A stretch of 64,000 bases of DNA, taken from assembly GCF_034702125.1 (NCBI RefSeq), contig NC_085865.1, positions 37,262,638 through 37,326,637 of the forward strand, in the 5' to 3' direction. A model generated the notes under the pieces. It was not told the origin of the DNA and ran no database searches. It saw only the letters and a list, made by a program, of their open reading frames with translations. This DNA comes from Engraulis encrasicolus. Lineage: Eukaryota > Chordata > Actinopteri > Clupeiformes > Engraulidae. This document shows positions 33,661-46,200 of this stretch, piece by piece (position 1 is the first letter of the stretch; the number at the start of each line of letters is the position of its first letter). The translations under genes and the position numbers were made by a program.

Positions 33661-34734
33661 GTAAGAGTAAGCGTGCAAAAAATGTAGGACAAAAAACAGT
33701 GCACTACCTCTCATCCAAACACTATATTTTAATCAATGCCGTGAAACTGCCTAAGGTAATGTTGTAGGCATGTTTTGATTTATTTTCCAAAAATACCTCG
33801 TTAGATTTTTTGCACTTTGACCATATCTATGCTGCAAAATATTTTTTAAACTCTGCCATTTCCCTTTAATATCCACAAATCCTTAATCTGACAATTGCCA
33901 AAAGAAATATTTTTCTTTTTCTGTGCTTTGTTTTTTATGTTATTGTTTTTGTTTTGTTTGATTTTTTTTGTAGTTTTTATATAGTTTATAAGTTATGACA
34001 TTTCAATTTATGACGTTAATGTCTTCACTTTTCCACTTATCTCTTTGCATGTTGTTTACGTGCGTTGATTTTGAATCCCATGGATTTGCGAGAGTAGCAG
34101 CTAAGCTGACTTAGTAACTGAAGTTAGTCTGATCCATTCATGAGATCTCATGGAGGTTTTAAAACCCAGGTCCATGTTGGACCTCAAAGTACCTTTTTTA
34201 TGAAGGTATAGTTTTATAGTGAAGGTATGTTTTTATTATGCTTATAAACCGGCCTTATAGGCCCTTACCTTAACATATGGGTATAGCAGAGACAGGTTAT
34301 ATGTATGCGTAATGAGTCCACAGTGTTTTTGTGCTTGAACTGCTGTTTACCAAGTCAATGTTGGTTCAGTTGTTGGGTGATGCCATTGTTTCGCCACTGG
34401 TCAAGAAAAGCTCTGGTTCAGAAGTGTCTTGCACAAAACATCCAAGTGATGAGCATTTTGTTTGACACTTAAACCACAGCTTTTTTTAGACTTTGTGGCC
34501 GCACCTTTTAAAGTTGCTGCACTTTCTTGGGATCTCTGTTAGGTGTTTGGAAAAAGGCAAAAACGGATGACGACCGTTTGTAACCCTCACGTCTTCTTTC
34601 CAGGGCCTCTCTCTGGACCAACATGGAGGGCTGTTTCAAGAGTAACCATGACCAAGTCTGTTCTTTTTGCAGGTTTCTGTGTGCTGTTTGGTTAGCTAAC
34701 CATGGGAATGGATTTTCGCTGGCCAAATGCTAAA

Positions 34735-34976
34735 TGATTGTTGCATCTCTATCACATTCTTTTTGGTGTTCTCTCTTTAATCTATTCCCCCTTCTCTACA
34801 TCTCTCTCCATCCTCCCTCACTGCTTCTCTCTGGTCTCTTCCTCTCTCATTCTTTCAATGTTCCTCTCTGCTTCTCCGTATCCCTTCTATTTTCCTCAGT
34901 CTTTCTTCTGTCCCTGTTTCTCTCTATCTCTTGTCTCCCGCTCTCTCTGTTACTTTTCCTCCTCTCTCTCCTTCTT

Positions 34977-35039
<63 letters not shown>

Positions 35040-35194
35040 GCTCCCTCTCTCTCTCTCTCTCCTCGCTCCCTCTCTCTCTCCTCACTCCTCTGCTCTCTCT
35101 GTTGCTTGTCCTCTCTCCCCCCCTCTCTTTCTCTCTCTCTTTCTCTCTCTCTCTATCTCTCTCATTCTCTCTCTGTCCTCGTGCTCGCTCTCTC

Positions 35195-35282
<88 letters not shown>

Positions 35283-35478
35283 GCTCTCCCAGCTACTTGT
35301 CCCCCCTCTCTCTGTCCTCGTGCTCTCTCTCTCTCCCACTCTCTCTCTCTTTCTCTTTTTCCTCGCTCTCTCTGTCTCCCTCTCTCTCCCTCTCTGTCTC
35401 CCTCTCTCTCTTTCTCTCTCTGTCCTTGTGCTCCCTCCCTGTCCTCGCTGTCTCACTCACTCTTCAGCTCTGTTACTT

Positions 35479-35531
<53 letters not shown>

Positions 35532-35695
35532 GTTCACTCTCACTCTTTCGCTCTCTCTGTTACTTTTCCTCCTCTCTCTCTGTCTTGCTCGCTCGCTCTC
35601 TCTCTCTTTCTCTCTCTCTCTCTCACGCTCTCTCTCTCTCATTCACTCTCACTCACTCACTCTTTCGTTCTCTCTGTTACTTTTCCTCCTCCTTT

Positions 35696-35768
<73 letters not shown>

Positions 35769-35770
35769 TA
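34735..35770. repeat. 1-kb polypyrimidine (CT)n tract
   Basis: CT repeats with TCCTC, TCTG and GCTC variants. CTGTTACTT(T/G)TCCTCCTC-type units recur at about 34,950, 35,470, 35,560 and 35,670. Long Ser/Leu frames on the + strand (up to 370 codons) and Arg/Glu frames on the other are repeat translations. Confidence 0.92.
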
Positions 35771-36370
35771 CCCTCCCTTCTGGCCCCTCTGCTTCTTGTC
35801 AATGCCTTGTGTTGCACGGCTGATGGTGAATGAGCCTAACCCTTAATACACCCTTACTTCTCTTCTTGAGCAGGCTAGGCCAGCCTCCTGGATGTCCTTT
35901 TGTCTCTTAGCCTGACCAGCCGAGGTACACTGCTTTGAGACAGCTTTGACACATCGTGGTTCACACACTGTGAAAGAGAAAAGACTTGTTACCCTGAAAA
36001 ACAAAGGCAAAAAAAAACAAAAACCGAATCTACTCCTTGTGTACCAACTGGTCTGACTTTTTTCACTGTTTGCCGATTGCAAGTCTGAAGTTGTTGCTGT
36101 GTTATGGTATTGTTGACTGTCAAGGAAGTTTTCTCACGACCCGCTGTAATTATGGAGCTGTATGTTTTTGGAAGAAAAGCCTTTGTCCGTCTGTTTAACC
36201 TGAACTGTCAACACTTGACTGATGTAAAATGGTACCTTTTGCGCTTTATACTTTATTGTTCTTAAAGTATGTTGACCTAACCAAAAAAAGAAAAACAATC
36301 AATATAAACTGTGAACTTTTTATAACACCAAAGCTTTTAATATCCTGTTAAAATAGAAAATGATGTAAAA

Positions 36371-36376
36371 AATAAA
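36371..36376 (+). terminator. rbm33: distal poly(A) signal, candidate rbm33 3' end
   Basis: AATAAA preceded by AT-rich DNA with GTAAAAA, and followed about 20 nt later by TTTTGTTGTTCTGTTTT. Confidence 0.45.
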
Positions 36377-36658
36377 CACTTTTCATGGAAACTTTTGTTG
36401 TTCTGTTTTTCCTTTCATTCTGATTAGTGAGTTTCCTGCATACTTACGGTTGAGGCACCCATAACCATATTCCCTGCCAGAGTTGGCCGCTTTGTGGCGT
36501 TGAATAGGGAGAAACCATCAACTTTGATTAACTGTATTGATGACTGCATCAAGTTCCACTCAATATTAGGCCATAGGCCATTGAGTTCCTCTCAATATTA
36601 GGCCACACCATATTATTGAACAGTCTTGGAAGTTGCCAATTAAACCCTTGACATGAAA

Positions 36659-36719
<61 letters not shown>

Positions 36720-39170
36720 ACGAAGGCTTTTGTATACTATACCACCACCCCAGTGGAAACAAAAGCGCATCTGAAACGTGTTTTTTTTCCCCAAGACGGC
36801 AGTCAGCTGGTGTTTGCGGATGTCAAGGCTGGGCTGAAGGCTCCTTTCGCGGGCGACCAGGCGAGCAGGCAGGCGCGGCGCGCTGCCCTGGTTTGGGGAT
36901 TAGCGGCTAGTGTTAACCTGCTCTGAGGAATGCTGCTCACAAGCGGCCCCGACAGTAGAGCTGGGGTCACCTCACCGCACTGTGCAGACGGAGACTCCAA
37001 GCCGTCTACTCTGTCTGGGGCAAGTTTCCACCTCGCAGTCAGTATCAACAACAAACCCCCCTCAGTATACACAATGTGGGCGACATGAGAAGAATTCCTC
37101 TTCTCTTCTTCTTGTTGAAACAGTGTTTTTTTTCCTTCTCTTCTATTTGGAGCTGAAGCTCTACACCGCTCTTGTCTTTTTCAGCGTTACCACTGGAGTG
37201 CCGCTGGTATAGGAAAGTGAACAGATTTGCCCTAGCGTCTAGTTGTTGGCAGCTGAAATACACATAATTAAAAATTCGTCTTTAGCCCCTACCGCCCTTT
37301 AAGAGCATGTAAGGTCTGGTCACGGACAATAATTTCTCCAGCCTTTACTGGGCAAATGTTCTTGGATAAATGCACTCTAGAAGGGAAGCTGAACCTATCC
37401 AGCGTTTGTGAGTAGCAGTTCAGTGTAGATGTTCTCACAGTTTGGTCTTAGTGTGAGACTTGTCTTCAAATGCTAAATAATGGTTTTCAGTTCAAAGTCA
37501 ATATCTAACCAGTATCTTACCTTGTTCTTCATATGAACAGGTTTAATAGCCTTGGAAAGTACTGAATGTACGTCAAGCTTGTAGAAAGAGGCTTTTCTAT
37601 GATAAAACATTTACGCAACATGAAAATGTGCTCTCTAAATTGACATGGTGCAGTGAATTAACCTTCCCAAAATGGACCTTGCTTAAACCCAGTGTTATTT
37701 TTTTAGTCAAATGTACGACCCAATGGTACAATCCAATGAGTGTGTTGCTGCAACATATTCAGTCTATATGGGTGCTGCTGAAGAGGTGCAACAAAACATT
37801 CCCATTCATTCAGGCCATGACTTGTAGTCAACTGAGTTTAGTTGTAAGCAACTGGACTCTAGCTTGAAGAAGAAATCCAGCTGCCTTCCACTAAACTCAT
37901 TTTTGGGGGAAACAATAAAACCCGTTCATGCTCTTGTCGCTAACCAAGTGCTGCGCTTTCTTTTGAGGTTGATATTCCAGGTGAAACAAACTGTACACAG
38001 TCTACAGGAAAGATCCCTCCCAAATGTGGCAAGGGAAGGGCCCCCTGTTAAACTTCTACATCTAGAGTATGCTGCGCTGTTTTACTGCCTGAAACCACAA
38101 GATGTCGCTTCACACCTCGTTTTAAATTGTAAGTAACTTGTAGAAATTGGACCCTAATCGTTTTTTTAATGCAACGGGTCAACACTGAGTCTGTGAAAAC
38201 ACCACGTCGCCTATAAATAAAAATAATTGCTGCGCCAACGGTGTGCTATCTCTGGATCCATAGGTCGGTTAAAAATCACAAGCATACTACTCGCCTGATG
38301 GTCGTCACTTGTCTTTGAATTAAGGAGAATTTAAATGAAGTGTTTCTGCTGTGTGCTGAGTAAATAGCCTAGGCAAAAACCTTCCCCCGTTCTAACTCTG
38401 GCTCCTCTGAATGGGAATGTTTGCGTGTTCACAGACGCTGCAAGAGATTTAGGGCTAACAAACATGCTTTTGTTTAATCTGTCTGCAAGTTTTTCTGAAG
38501 TTATTTGCGAAAGGCTAACCTCTTTAAAATCTAACGTCGGGCCACTACTTTTCACAGACACCAGACAGTTCAAAGGTTGGTCGAATCCATCCCCAACTGC
38601 CGACGTCACCTTCAACTTCATGCCTTATTGGCCAATTAGAAATCACTAGTGGTTGGTGTTTTTACACAATCAGGCGCTTGTTCTATGGTAAGGCAATGGC
38701 AATGCAATGATTTTAGCACATATTGGGGCGTAAATAGCAATCCAAAAACGCTGCGTAATACGCGTAAAACAATGTGGCACTGGGGAAATAATTCAAACGA
38801 TTACATGCATTATTTAGGCAAAGACAAATAGCTTGAGAAATCGAAAGATCAAAGCAGTTAATAAGTACAAAGTGGACTGTCATCAACTCCCAGCACAGCA
38901 GAATTGAGAATTGTGTCGTGGCTATTGAGTAGGCCTAGGCCTAAGATTTCGATGTTTTAACCAATCAGTCAAATATCAGTGGCGCTCACGCCACGTTCCT
39001 TGCAGATCGAAAATAATAACAGCTGCAACTTTGAACATTTTCTTTATCTCTTTTTATAGTAAACATATAAATAATAAACTCTAGACATAGCTTGACACAT
39101 TGCCCTCTCATGAAAGTAAACTGGTACGGTCACTCTATCATAAGCTATCCAAACTGTGCATCTTGTCGCA
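36377..39170. other. intergenic region between convergent rbm33 and shh
   Basis: A 56-nt GT run lies at 36,661-36,716. The rest is mostly unique sequence with no gene, RNA or transposon I can name. A GC-rich patch at 36,795-36,910 is the most unusual base composition. A CTCTAGACATAGC / AT-rich passage after 39,040 leads into the shh 3' UTR side. Confidence 0.7.
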
Positions 39171-39171
39171 T

Positions 39172-39851
39172 TTTATTTCTATAAAACTATTTCCCTATTA
39201 CAAAATATGAAAAGAAAAAATACATTTTAGTAAATTTACATGAGTTACTTATTAATTTATTCAACGAAACATTTTGCTTTGTACTAGGAGGCTATATGGT
39301 TACTGAGATATCAGAATGTGCATTTCTGAAATAGAAGACACAATGAGACCGAGGGAAATAGAGCACAGCAGACACGAGACGACACATCTGCCCAACTCTA
39401 CACAACTGAACAAAAATCTTACAAAATAACAGAAGTCTTGATGAACACAAAACAGCACAAGATTGCCAAGACTTTTGCAACTATTTAAATTAAAATATAT
39501 TCTCGTATCTTACACTATTTCAAATAACGAAACGTGATTCGGTAACGATCTGTCAAAATCTAATTTACAATTCTGTGTATAAAAATATAATTTATGGACC
39601 CCAACGAAGTTTGCGTTGTCACCCAAAATATAACAGTCAGTTGCACATATGCACAGAACATTACAACCTGTCAAGACATCTCTTTCGCTCTTTTATACAT
39701 GTTCTTTTTTTCTGCGTCTTACTTGAGATATACAAAAATAGATTCTGCACAATTGACTGGTCACACCGCATAAGAATCCATTTGTGTGACACCAGCCAGA
39801 GTTCACATGAGAATAAATTATTCAAAGAAAACTTTTAAGGCTCCATTTATT
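39172..39851 (-). terminator. shha: candidate shh poly(A) signals (minus strand)
   Basis: AATAAA on the minus strand (TTTATT on the plus) occurs at 39,846-39,851, only 154 nt past the stop codon, and again at 39,256-39,261 and 39,172-39,177. The two distal signals would give a 3' UTR of about 0.75-0.85 kb. AT-rich flanks fit a 3' UTR, but the real site is not determined. Confidence 0.4.
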
Positions 39852-40004
39852 CTTTGAAAATGACACATGTAAAAGTCAATGAAATAAATATCCCAACTCC
39901 GTTAGGGGCCTTTGAGTGTCTCTTTCTGTTTTAAATTCTACATAGTCTTTTTGTTTGTCCTACATTGGTCTTATTTTTTTCTTTGTTATATCCATTTGAG
40001 GTTT

Positions 40005-40699
40005 TCAACTCGAGTTTAATGACATCCCCCAGGGATGCAGAGAATGGCTATCCAGGAGCCACGTTCCCATTTGATATAGGAGCTTGGAGTACCAGTGAAT
40101 GCCATCCTCTTGCCTGGTGGCGTTTGAGTTGGTGTGGTCTTTGGGGAGTAACAACGTGGAGGCGTGATGGGCCAGCCTGAGAGGCATGAAGGCCCAGTGC
40201 GCCAGACTGTGGTTCTCAATGACAGCGTAACACGATGCCAGTACCTGGTCGACCACAATCGTGCCTTGCGCTGTCACTGGGGCCAATGAGCCTTGGTGCT
40301 CTTCCGTGTAAATCCGTGCCACAGTGACAGGCTTCAGCTGAGCGTGTTTGTCGTCGACGACGATGACCCTTTGTCCGGGCTTGACTTTGCTGGCGAACGT
40401 GGCTGTCATGGTGCCGAGGTCGTCCGTGGAGTTGCTGAGCAGAAACAGGAGATGGGCCGCGGTCAGAGTGAGCTTTCGCACGGGCGCTGTCGTCTCGATC
40501 ACGTAGAACACGCGGCGCGTCGTGGAATCTTGATCCATGAACATGATGAAGTCGCTGTAGAGCAGATGTCCCGCGCTGTCTGCAGACAGCACCTGGTCCC
40601 CAGGTCTGAGATCCCTCATCTCTTTTCTCAGGCCGTTTTTCAGGGTGACCTGTGCCGAGCCCGGGAAACACCCTCCCGATTTTGCAGCCACTGAGTTTT
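40005..40699 (-). CDS. shha: shh coding exon 3: Hint autoprocessing domain (residues 188-418)
   Basis: Acceptor TATGTCAACAG, starting with two bases that complete Glu188; stop TGA at 40,005-40,007. It encodes [15 protein letters not shown] with the Gly197-Cys198-Phe199 cleavage site. The Hint fold follows, with TAAH giving Thr267 and His270, the residues that activate the thioester and transfer cholesterol to the N-terminal signal. The C-terminal sterol-recognition region contains ASCYAVIEN and ends WGMSLNSS, as in zebrafish Shha. All catalytic residues are present, so self-cleavage is expected. The Hint part is less conserved than the signal domain, as usual in hedgehogs. Confidence 0.97.
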
Positions 40700-42993
40700 C
40701 TGTTGACATAAAACATAAAAAAGGTAATTACGCATGGGGCTACAAATGAAGGCTCTTGTCGAAAGTACATTTGAATGCGTTTTTTTGTTGTTTTCTTTGA
40801 TTGATGTTTTTTATGGGCGCACCACCTCATCACAATCACACACACACACACAGCATCAAAAACCGTCTGTCTCAGGTGTGTAAACACAGATGGGAGAAAG
40901 CTGACAGAGAGCATCTCCCCTGTAGGACAACGGTTTCCTATACAAGCTGCATTTCAATGACAATGCTGCTTCTTTATTGAATTTTAATTAGGGCCAGTTC
41001 AGGCTTAAGTCATACGGGCGGCGCGTTTCTCTTGAGAGTCCGTCTCATCCTCCAAACACTAGATCTCAGCACTGTGCAGAGAAAAGGACGGCGGCAAACA
41101 AAAGGGCCAGCTCTGCACTAATTAAACCCAATAAAGAATAACATTGTCATTCTAATGCAATTTGTGTACAGAACCACTCTTGGAAAAAGGGGACACTTGG
41201 GCCTCTCCAGGGTCCTCTGCGCCTATTTGCTCAGGTGCAAAAACTTCTGTGTGACAATTCACACGCACCTCGAGAGAGAGAAAAAAGAGGAACCCCACGC
41301 TGCCGTAAACACTGCCTACCCTGCCGGGACAACTTTTTCCAAGCCCCTCGAGATGTAGATTTGAATTTAAATGAGGCCCGAGAAACCCCTAAATGTTCGC
41401 GCTAGTCTAACATCAATGTCCCCCTCCCCTTTTTTAACCGCTCCCGTTGTCAATCTCGATGACAATAATTCTGGACTTTTGGAAGGAACTCTTCACATTC
41501 CAGTCTCCTGGATCACACGCTCTGCAAACACGAACCGGAGAATGGAGCTGTGTAGCCCGGAATGTTCTCGCGTTTTAATCTGCTCAGGAGATTCCGGGCC
41601 ATGCTATAAGGTGGTGACAATTGAGAAACAGATTTGGTCGAGCAAGTCCAGCCTTGCTGCGTCCAAATCCTTTTGGTAAAGTCGCATGACCCAGAATGAC
41701 ACAGACTTTTCAATACTATCAGCCCCCTGTGTTTTGAATTTTAAATAGCAGATTTGCCATCAGAAACCCTGAAGCCCCGCTCCTTGTGGAGGGACATCCA
41801 TTTGATGGTGTGTCCCTCAGAGCATGTTGCGGTTATTGTTGGCACTGAGCCACAAGATCCAATCTCTGTGAACTAGTGTGAGGTTATAACGCACAAGCCC
41901 AAGGGGGAACATTTTTTAAAGGGGTTATAAATGACAAGAAGTTGTAGACAGTGGGTTAATTATAGCCCTTGCTATTCCTTACATATCCAATTCACACAAT
42001 AATCAGTATTAAATATTCTAGTATTGCTTGCAAACCTAAAATATTAGGTCCACATTCAAGATGAATTTTCAATAGAATAGCGTTAACAGCGTTCTGTTTT
42101 TGTTAAACCACCGTGCTATTATCGTGCCATAATGTTTGCCACACTTAACTCCACTTCCGCTGTTATGTTTATAATGTTGTGCCGCCAGTCAGAGGTGGTT
42201 CCTTCATAGCAACAGAGAGTGGCGATATAAGATCGCATTATGTTCCGGAGCCCATGCCAGGCAAAACAAACAGCTAAACATGCTCATTATACTCTTCACG
42301 TGAGTAAATCTGACGAATAGACTCATGTATATTGCACTCAATTGCTTGTAATTTGCATGACTAAAACACTATAATAGCAACAGATTGAAATAAATAAATC
42401 GTTTGCGTTTTTTGTAACTCTGAGCCTCCCACCCCACCACCACGCCCCCCAGCCTGCTGATGAAGTTCATGGAGGGCGCATTAACTAGTTCAGGTAGCCC
42501 AATAGTTCTGTTTTAAAAAAGGAATCACATAGCCTACAAGATTCAAGAAAACTCGGACGAACAGACTGTAGTGAAACAGCTCAATGAGCAACCTGCGTGT
42601 TGGTTGGTTAAGACCACGAAGCGCACTGAACACCTGCCAAAGCCCCCTTTAGTCAGACAACACAGTGCAGGCTAGCCTGAGCTCATTCTTTTCCATCTAG
42701 GTATGGACATCTTTGACGTGGACAACTAGGTCAAAAACACAGCCAGACAATAAGCGTCTATTGTCAACATATGCTGTTTAGACCCCCACCTCAACCATGG
42801 TTATTATAAGAATGTCCACGAAGGTCCGTTGCATGTGCAAAAAACACAAGCAATATCTCTGTGAAAATGACAGGAAAGACCAGCTACCAGCCAAGTGAAT
42901 GTATAACTGTTGTGTTGGGGTACAGATTGCTTTGGTGAGTGTCTGTGCAGAAACATGGGAGGGGTTTTGCTGACTGATGGCTTTCACTCTCAC
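40700..42993 (-). other. shha: shh intron 2 (2.3 kb)
   Basis: GT-AG intron on the minus strand. Intron 2 of vertebrate shh is known to carry midline enhancers (ar-C in zebrafish; SFPE2/SBE1 in mouse). A repeat-free AT-rich block at about 40,950-41,180 is the best candidate here. The rest, including 41,180-42,990, has no simple repeats and no recognised gene. Confidence 0.85.
40950..41180. promoter_or_regulatory. candidate shh intron 2 enhancer block
   Basis: The block contains several homeodomain cores (TTTTAATTAG, CACTAATTAAACC), a SOX core CATTGT (41,142-41,147) and an octamer-like ATGCAATT (41,155-41,162) close together. It lies in the intron that holds ar-C type enhancers in other fish. 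This is a motif argument only; no alignment was possible. Confidence 0.3.
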
Positions 42994-43255
42994 CTGCTTT
43001 CACTGAGCAGTGGATATGGGCCTTGGACTCATAGTAGACCCAGTCGAAGCCTGCCTCCACGGCCAGCCGAGACAGGGTTCCATATTTGCTCTTGTCCCGA
43101 TCGGAGGTGGTGATGTCCACAGCGCGTCCCTCATAATGTAGGGACTCCTCGAAGTGATGGCCATCCTCGTCCCATCCCTCCGTGACGCGCAGCTTGATGC
43201 CGGGCCACTGGTTCATCACAGAGATGGCCAGCGAGTTCAGCTTGTCCTTACATCT
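42994..43255 (-). CDS. shha: shh coding exon 2: Hedge signalling domain, central part
   Basis: Acceptor CCTCTGCAG and donor AAAGCAG/GTGAGA. Length 262 nt, the size of exon 2 in vertebrate SHH. It encodes [19 protein letters not shown], then [20 protein letters not shown], then [20 protein letters not shown] and [12 protein letters not shown]. The zinc ligands are visible (His of LHYEGRAVD, the Asp after it, and His of HIHC), as are the acidic calcium-site residues. These contact Patched, Hhip and Cdon/Boc in known structures. The sequence is nearly identical to zebrafish Shha. Confidence 0.98.
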
Positions 43256-46200
43256 CTGCAGAGGGTCGGGGAGAAAGCATATAGCCGCGCAGGTGTCAGT
43301 GACGCGTGGTGTGTATGCTTTATGCAGCCAAACATGATATACATTTACTGTATAAGGTGATCATTTGAAAACACACAAAATGCATGTAAACACTGACTCG
43401 GTAAGCTAGACGTGTTTGGTGCGGTGCAGAGAAATGTGGGGGGTGCAGGGTTCTTTATGCGTGTGTACTTTAACAGAGAGGTTTGTTTATTCAGAAAAGC
43501 CAGAATGGCATGCGCTGCTCAGGTTTTAGTCAAATACTTTGCACCACGGGGACTTCAGGCATGTCACGTGGCAGTGAAACGTTTCCTTTTTTCTGCCCTC
43601 GAATAGGTTTATCGGCTCTTGAAAGCTTTACTTTGACAAATCACTCGTTAAAGTGCTTAACATTTTAGATATTTGCAACGAACCGGCAAGCACCTCAAAA
43701 TTCCAGTCATAATTTGATAGATAAATAGAGCCGAGGGTCAATTGTCTTTTCCCACTTATCCGAAGCGAAAGCTTTTGCCTTAAGAAATATTTCAAGTCTC
43801 CCCCTTTTCCGAAAGAATTGGCCTCTTTGACTCTCTGCTTGCTAGAATATTCAGTCTCAGGAGCCGCGTCGGATGGCACATCTAAGATCGCTACCAATGA
43901 AATATTTATAAGGCATTGCGTTCGCTTCACTGGCCTAAAACATATAGATCCAGCCCAGGAGAGGTGTGACCACGCCAAGACCCGTTTGTCTTTCCATTCT
44001 GATGGAATGAGCCTTACTTTCATAATTCTGTGCATGTAGGCAACAGAAGAATGCAGTTTAATATCTGTTCATGTTTTGTGACTATTTTTTAGGATTAATT
44101 ATTCAGGTTAAAACACCAAAGAAGAAGAAAAAACTGTGGAGAGAGAAAAAAAACCATGGCAGTAAAATGTATAATATGGTGAGTGATTTGAATGGCGCAC
44201 TCGACAGCCATTCATGGCACTCCAACACTGGATGCCTAGGCCTTCTCCAGGACAACTCTTGCTCAGTCTTAACTAATATGTCAAATAAAACGTCACAATA
44301 AGGTCTTTCAGCGTTCCCACGGAGAGAAGGAAACTTTCATTATTCTTGAGCCTCAAGTTTGTTCTTGGGTCGTGACATGATTGCTTAACTGGGGGTCTTT
44401 CAGCCCCTTTCACGAAGAACTATTTAAAATCTTCCCACAAACGCCTCGCAGCAATGGTCTACCTGTAATAATTCATTCAACATGGTTGCACTAGTAGAAC
44501 ACATGGATTCGCATACCATATCAAACCATCTGCTTAACAGAAATAAAAACACGTTATGGACGTTTCAAACCAAAACTGGAAAAGGCGCGTTTATGATATA
44601 TCAGGCATAGTACCGAGGCACTTGTGGCACTCGCAGTATGTAGTAGCAGCCGACAGAAATCGGGAGGAACATGGCAAAAAACGGTCACCACAACATTCTG
44701 AGGAGGGATTGGCGGGAGTCAAGAGGCGTGAAGCCTAAAGTCTTTATTAATTCATTGGGTCGTGTGCCGCAAATCAAGCCCAATTCTGCTCAGTCACCGT
44801 GAAGCGCAGCGGGAGTCCTTCCGCTGTCGCTTTGTACTTAGAGACCGAGTTTTGTTCAACAGGCCTCGACGCACACATAGAGACGCTTCTTAATCTCCTC
44901 CCAGAATAATTTGGGTTTAGGGGGAAATACTTATCGTGTACCTGTCAGAGTAAATAACCCATTGGTGCCCTCTCTGTAGCAACCACTATACGCAGTCCTC
45001 CCTGCGTCTTCTTGTTTGTTTGCAAAGGGACACTACAGTGCCTTCGCAAAGTGCACTGTTTAGAATGCGTCTGTGTGCTGCCTAGCAAACTTTGCAGGAG
45101 ACATGGCCTCAGGGGGTTGTTGGAAGATTGTTGATGGGTAATTTGGCGTGTCCTGCGGGTATGGCAACTGGATATGCACAATCATATTTGGCAGTGCATT
45201 GGTTCACACTCGAGGAAACTATAGCTGACACATGTAATGGATCTTTATCGCTCCCTAAAATCACTACATTTAGGCTCAAAAGCACAACTGGGCTTTTTCT
45301 TTGAACAGGTAAGCATGTATGTGACACTGACAGTGTTTTCTCAAAGACAGTAACAGAAAGTAGGCTACCACATCCTAACAGACCATAAAGACGCACAGTC
45401 TACACAAAGCCAACTGTCAAAGATATCACAACTCTCTGGCAGTGTTTAACTTATATCCGATTTCATTTTAAGAGAGCAAAAAAAACGTATCTCGCCCTTA
45501 CTCTCGCAGGTGCGAGTCTTTGCATTCCGATATATGTAGCACATGCCGCACGAGCAGCTGGATCAATAGAATGTGCGGCCCTGGCTGCATGTCGAGCCGT
45601 CTGGAGTGTCCCTCGTGGATTTGCCCGTAGCCTTTGCTTTCAACAGCACATGGAGGGGCACAAGTTCAACTGGCTCCTGATAATGCTGCGAGAGCATCCC
45701 GTGTGGGTGGGTGTAGGGGGGGGGGGGGGGGCAGACAGATACTCACGTCAGTGGCCAGGCAGTGTGCAGAGGCGCAGAAGCGCCGTCGCTTTTCATTCTA
45801 CGCTATAAGGTGCGAGATAGCGAAATATCCGCACAGCATGGCTTAGAAACATTGCTGAATGTGAAATATGAACAAAATGACAAGCCATGCGGGTGCTGTG
45901 CGTCCATTGCTGTAGCATGTGCGCTGCGTAATAGGCTATCTAACGGCTCAGCCGGCACACGCTTCGACTGACAGCACCCAGACATCTTTCAGACAGACAG
46001 ACTCTAGAGTATGGAGATAACAGACTGCCATCATACCATGGCTTAATAGAAGCTGTACATTAAACACAAGCATAAAGTGTGCCATATTTTGCGCACCACC
46101 TCTGCTTGGAACACATGCATGCTTTTGCCGGTGACGTTAGAGCGCTGAAGGCACCGATGCCCATAACGCTTCATTAATGACTATTACGCCAACATTTTCC

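Larger units (their letters stand above)
30111..36400 (+). other. rbm33: rbm33 3' UTR (extent uncertain)
   Basis: No reading frame of interest follows the stop codon. AATAAA signals stand at 30,746 and 30,811 (short 3' UTR, about 0.7 kb) and at 36,371 (long form, about 6.3 kb). The last is set in AT-rich sequence followed by a T/G-rich stretch, like a genuine cleavage site. The region includes a GATGATGAC patch near 33,125-33,175, TA repeats and a long CT tract. Open frames here, including one of 163 codons on the minus strand near 32 kb, lack recognisable homology. Confidence 0.55.

Noticed and set aside
34734..35846. 370-codon open frame rich in Ser and Leu
   Set aside because: It is a translation of CT repeats, with parallel open frames in the other phases and no conserved features.
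40216..40914. 232-codon frame overlapping shh exon 3
   Set aside because: It is a shadow frame of the Hint-domain exon; the true frame has the hedgehog motifs.
43628..44035. 135-codon minus-strand open frame in shh intron 1
   Set aside because: No splice sites in frame with shh, no known motif, and the shh exons join without it.
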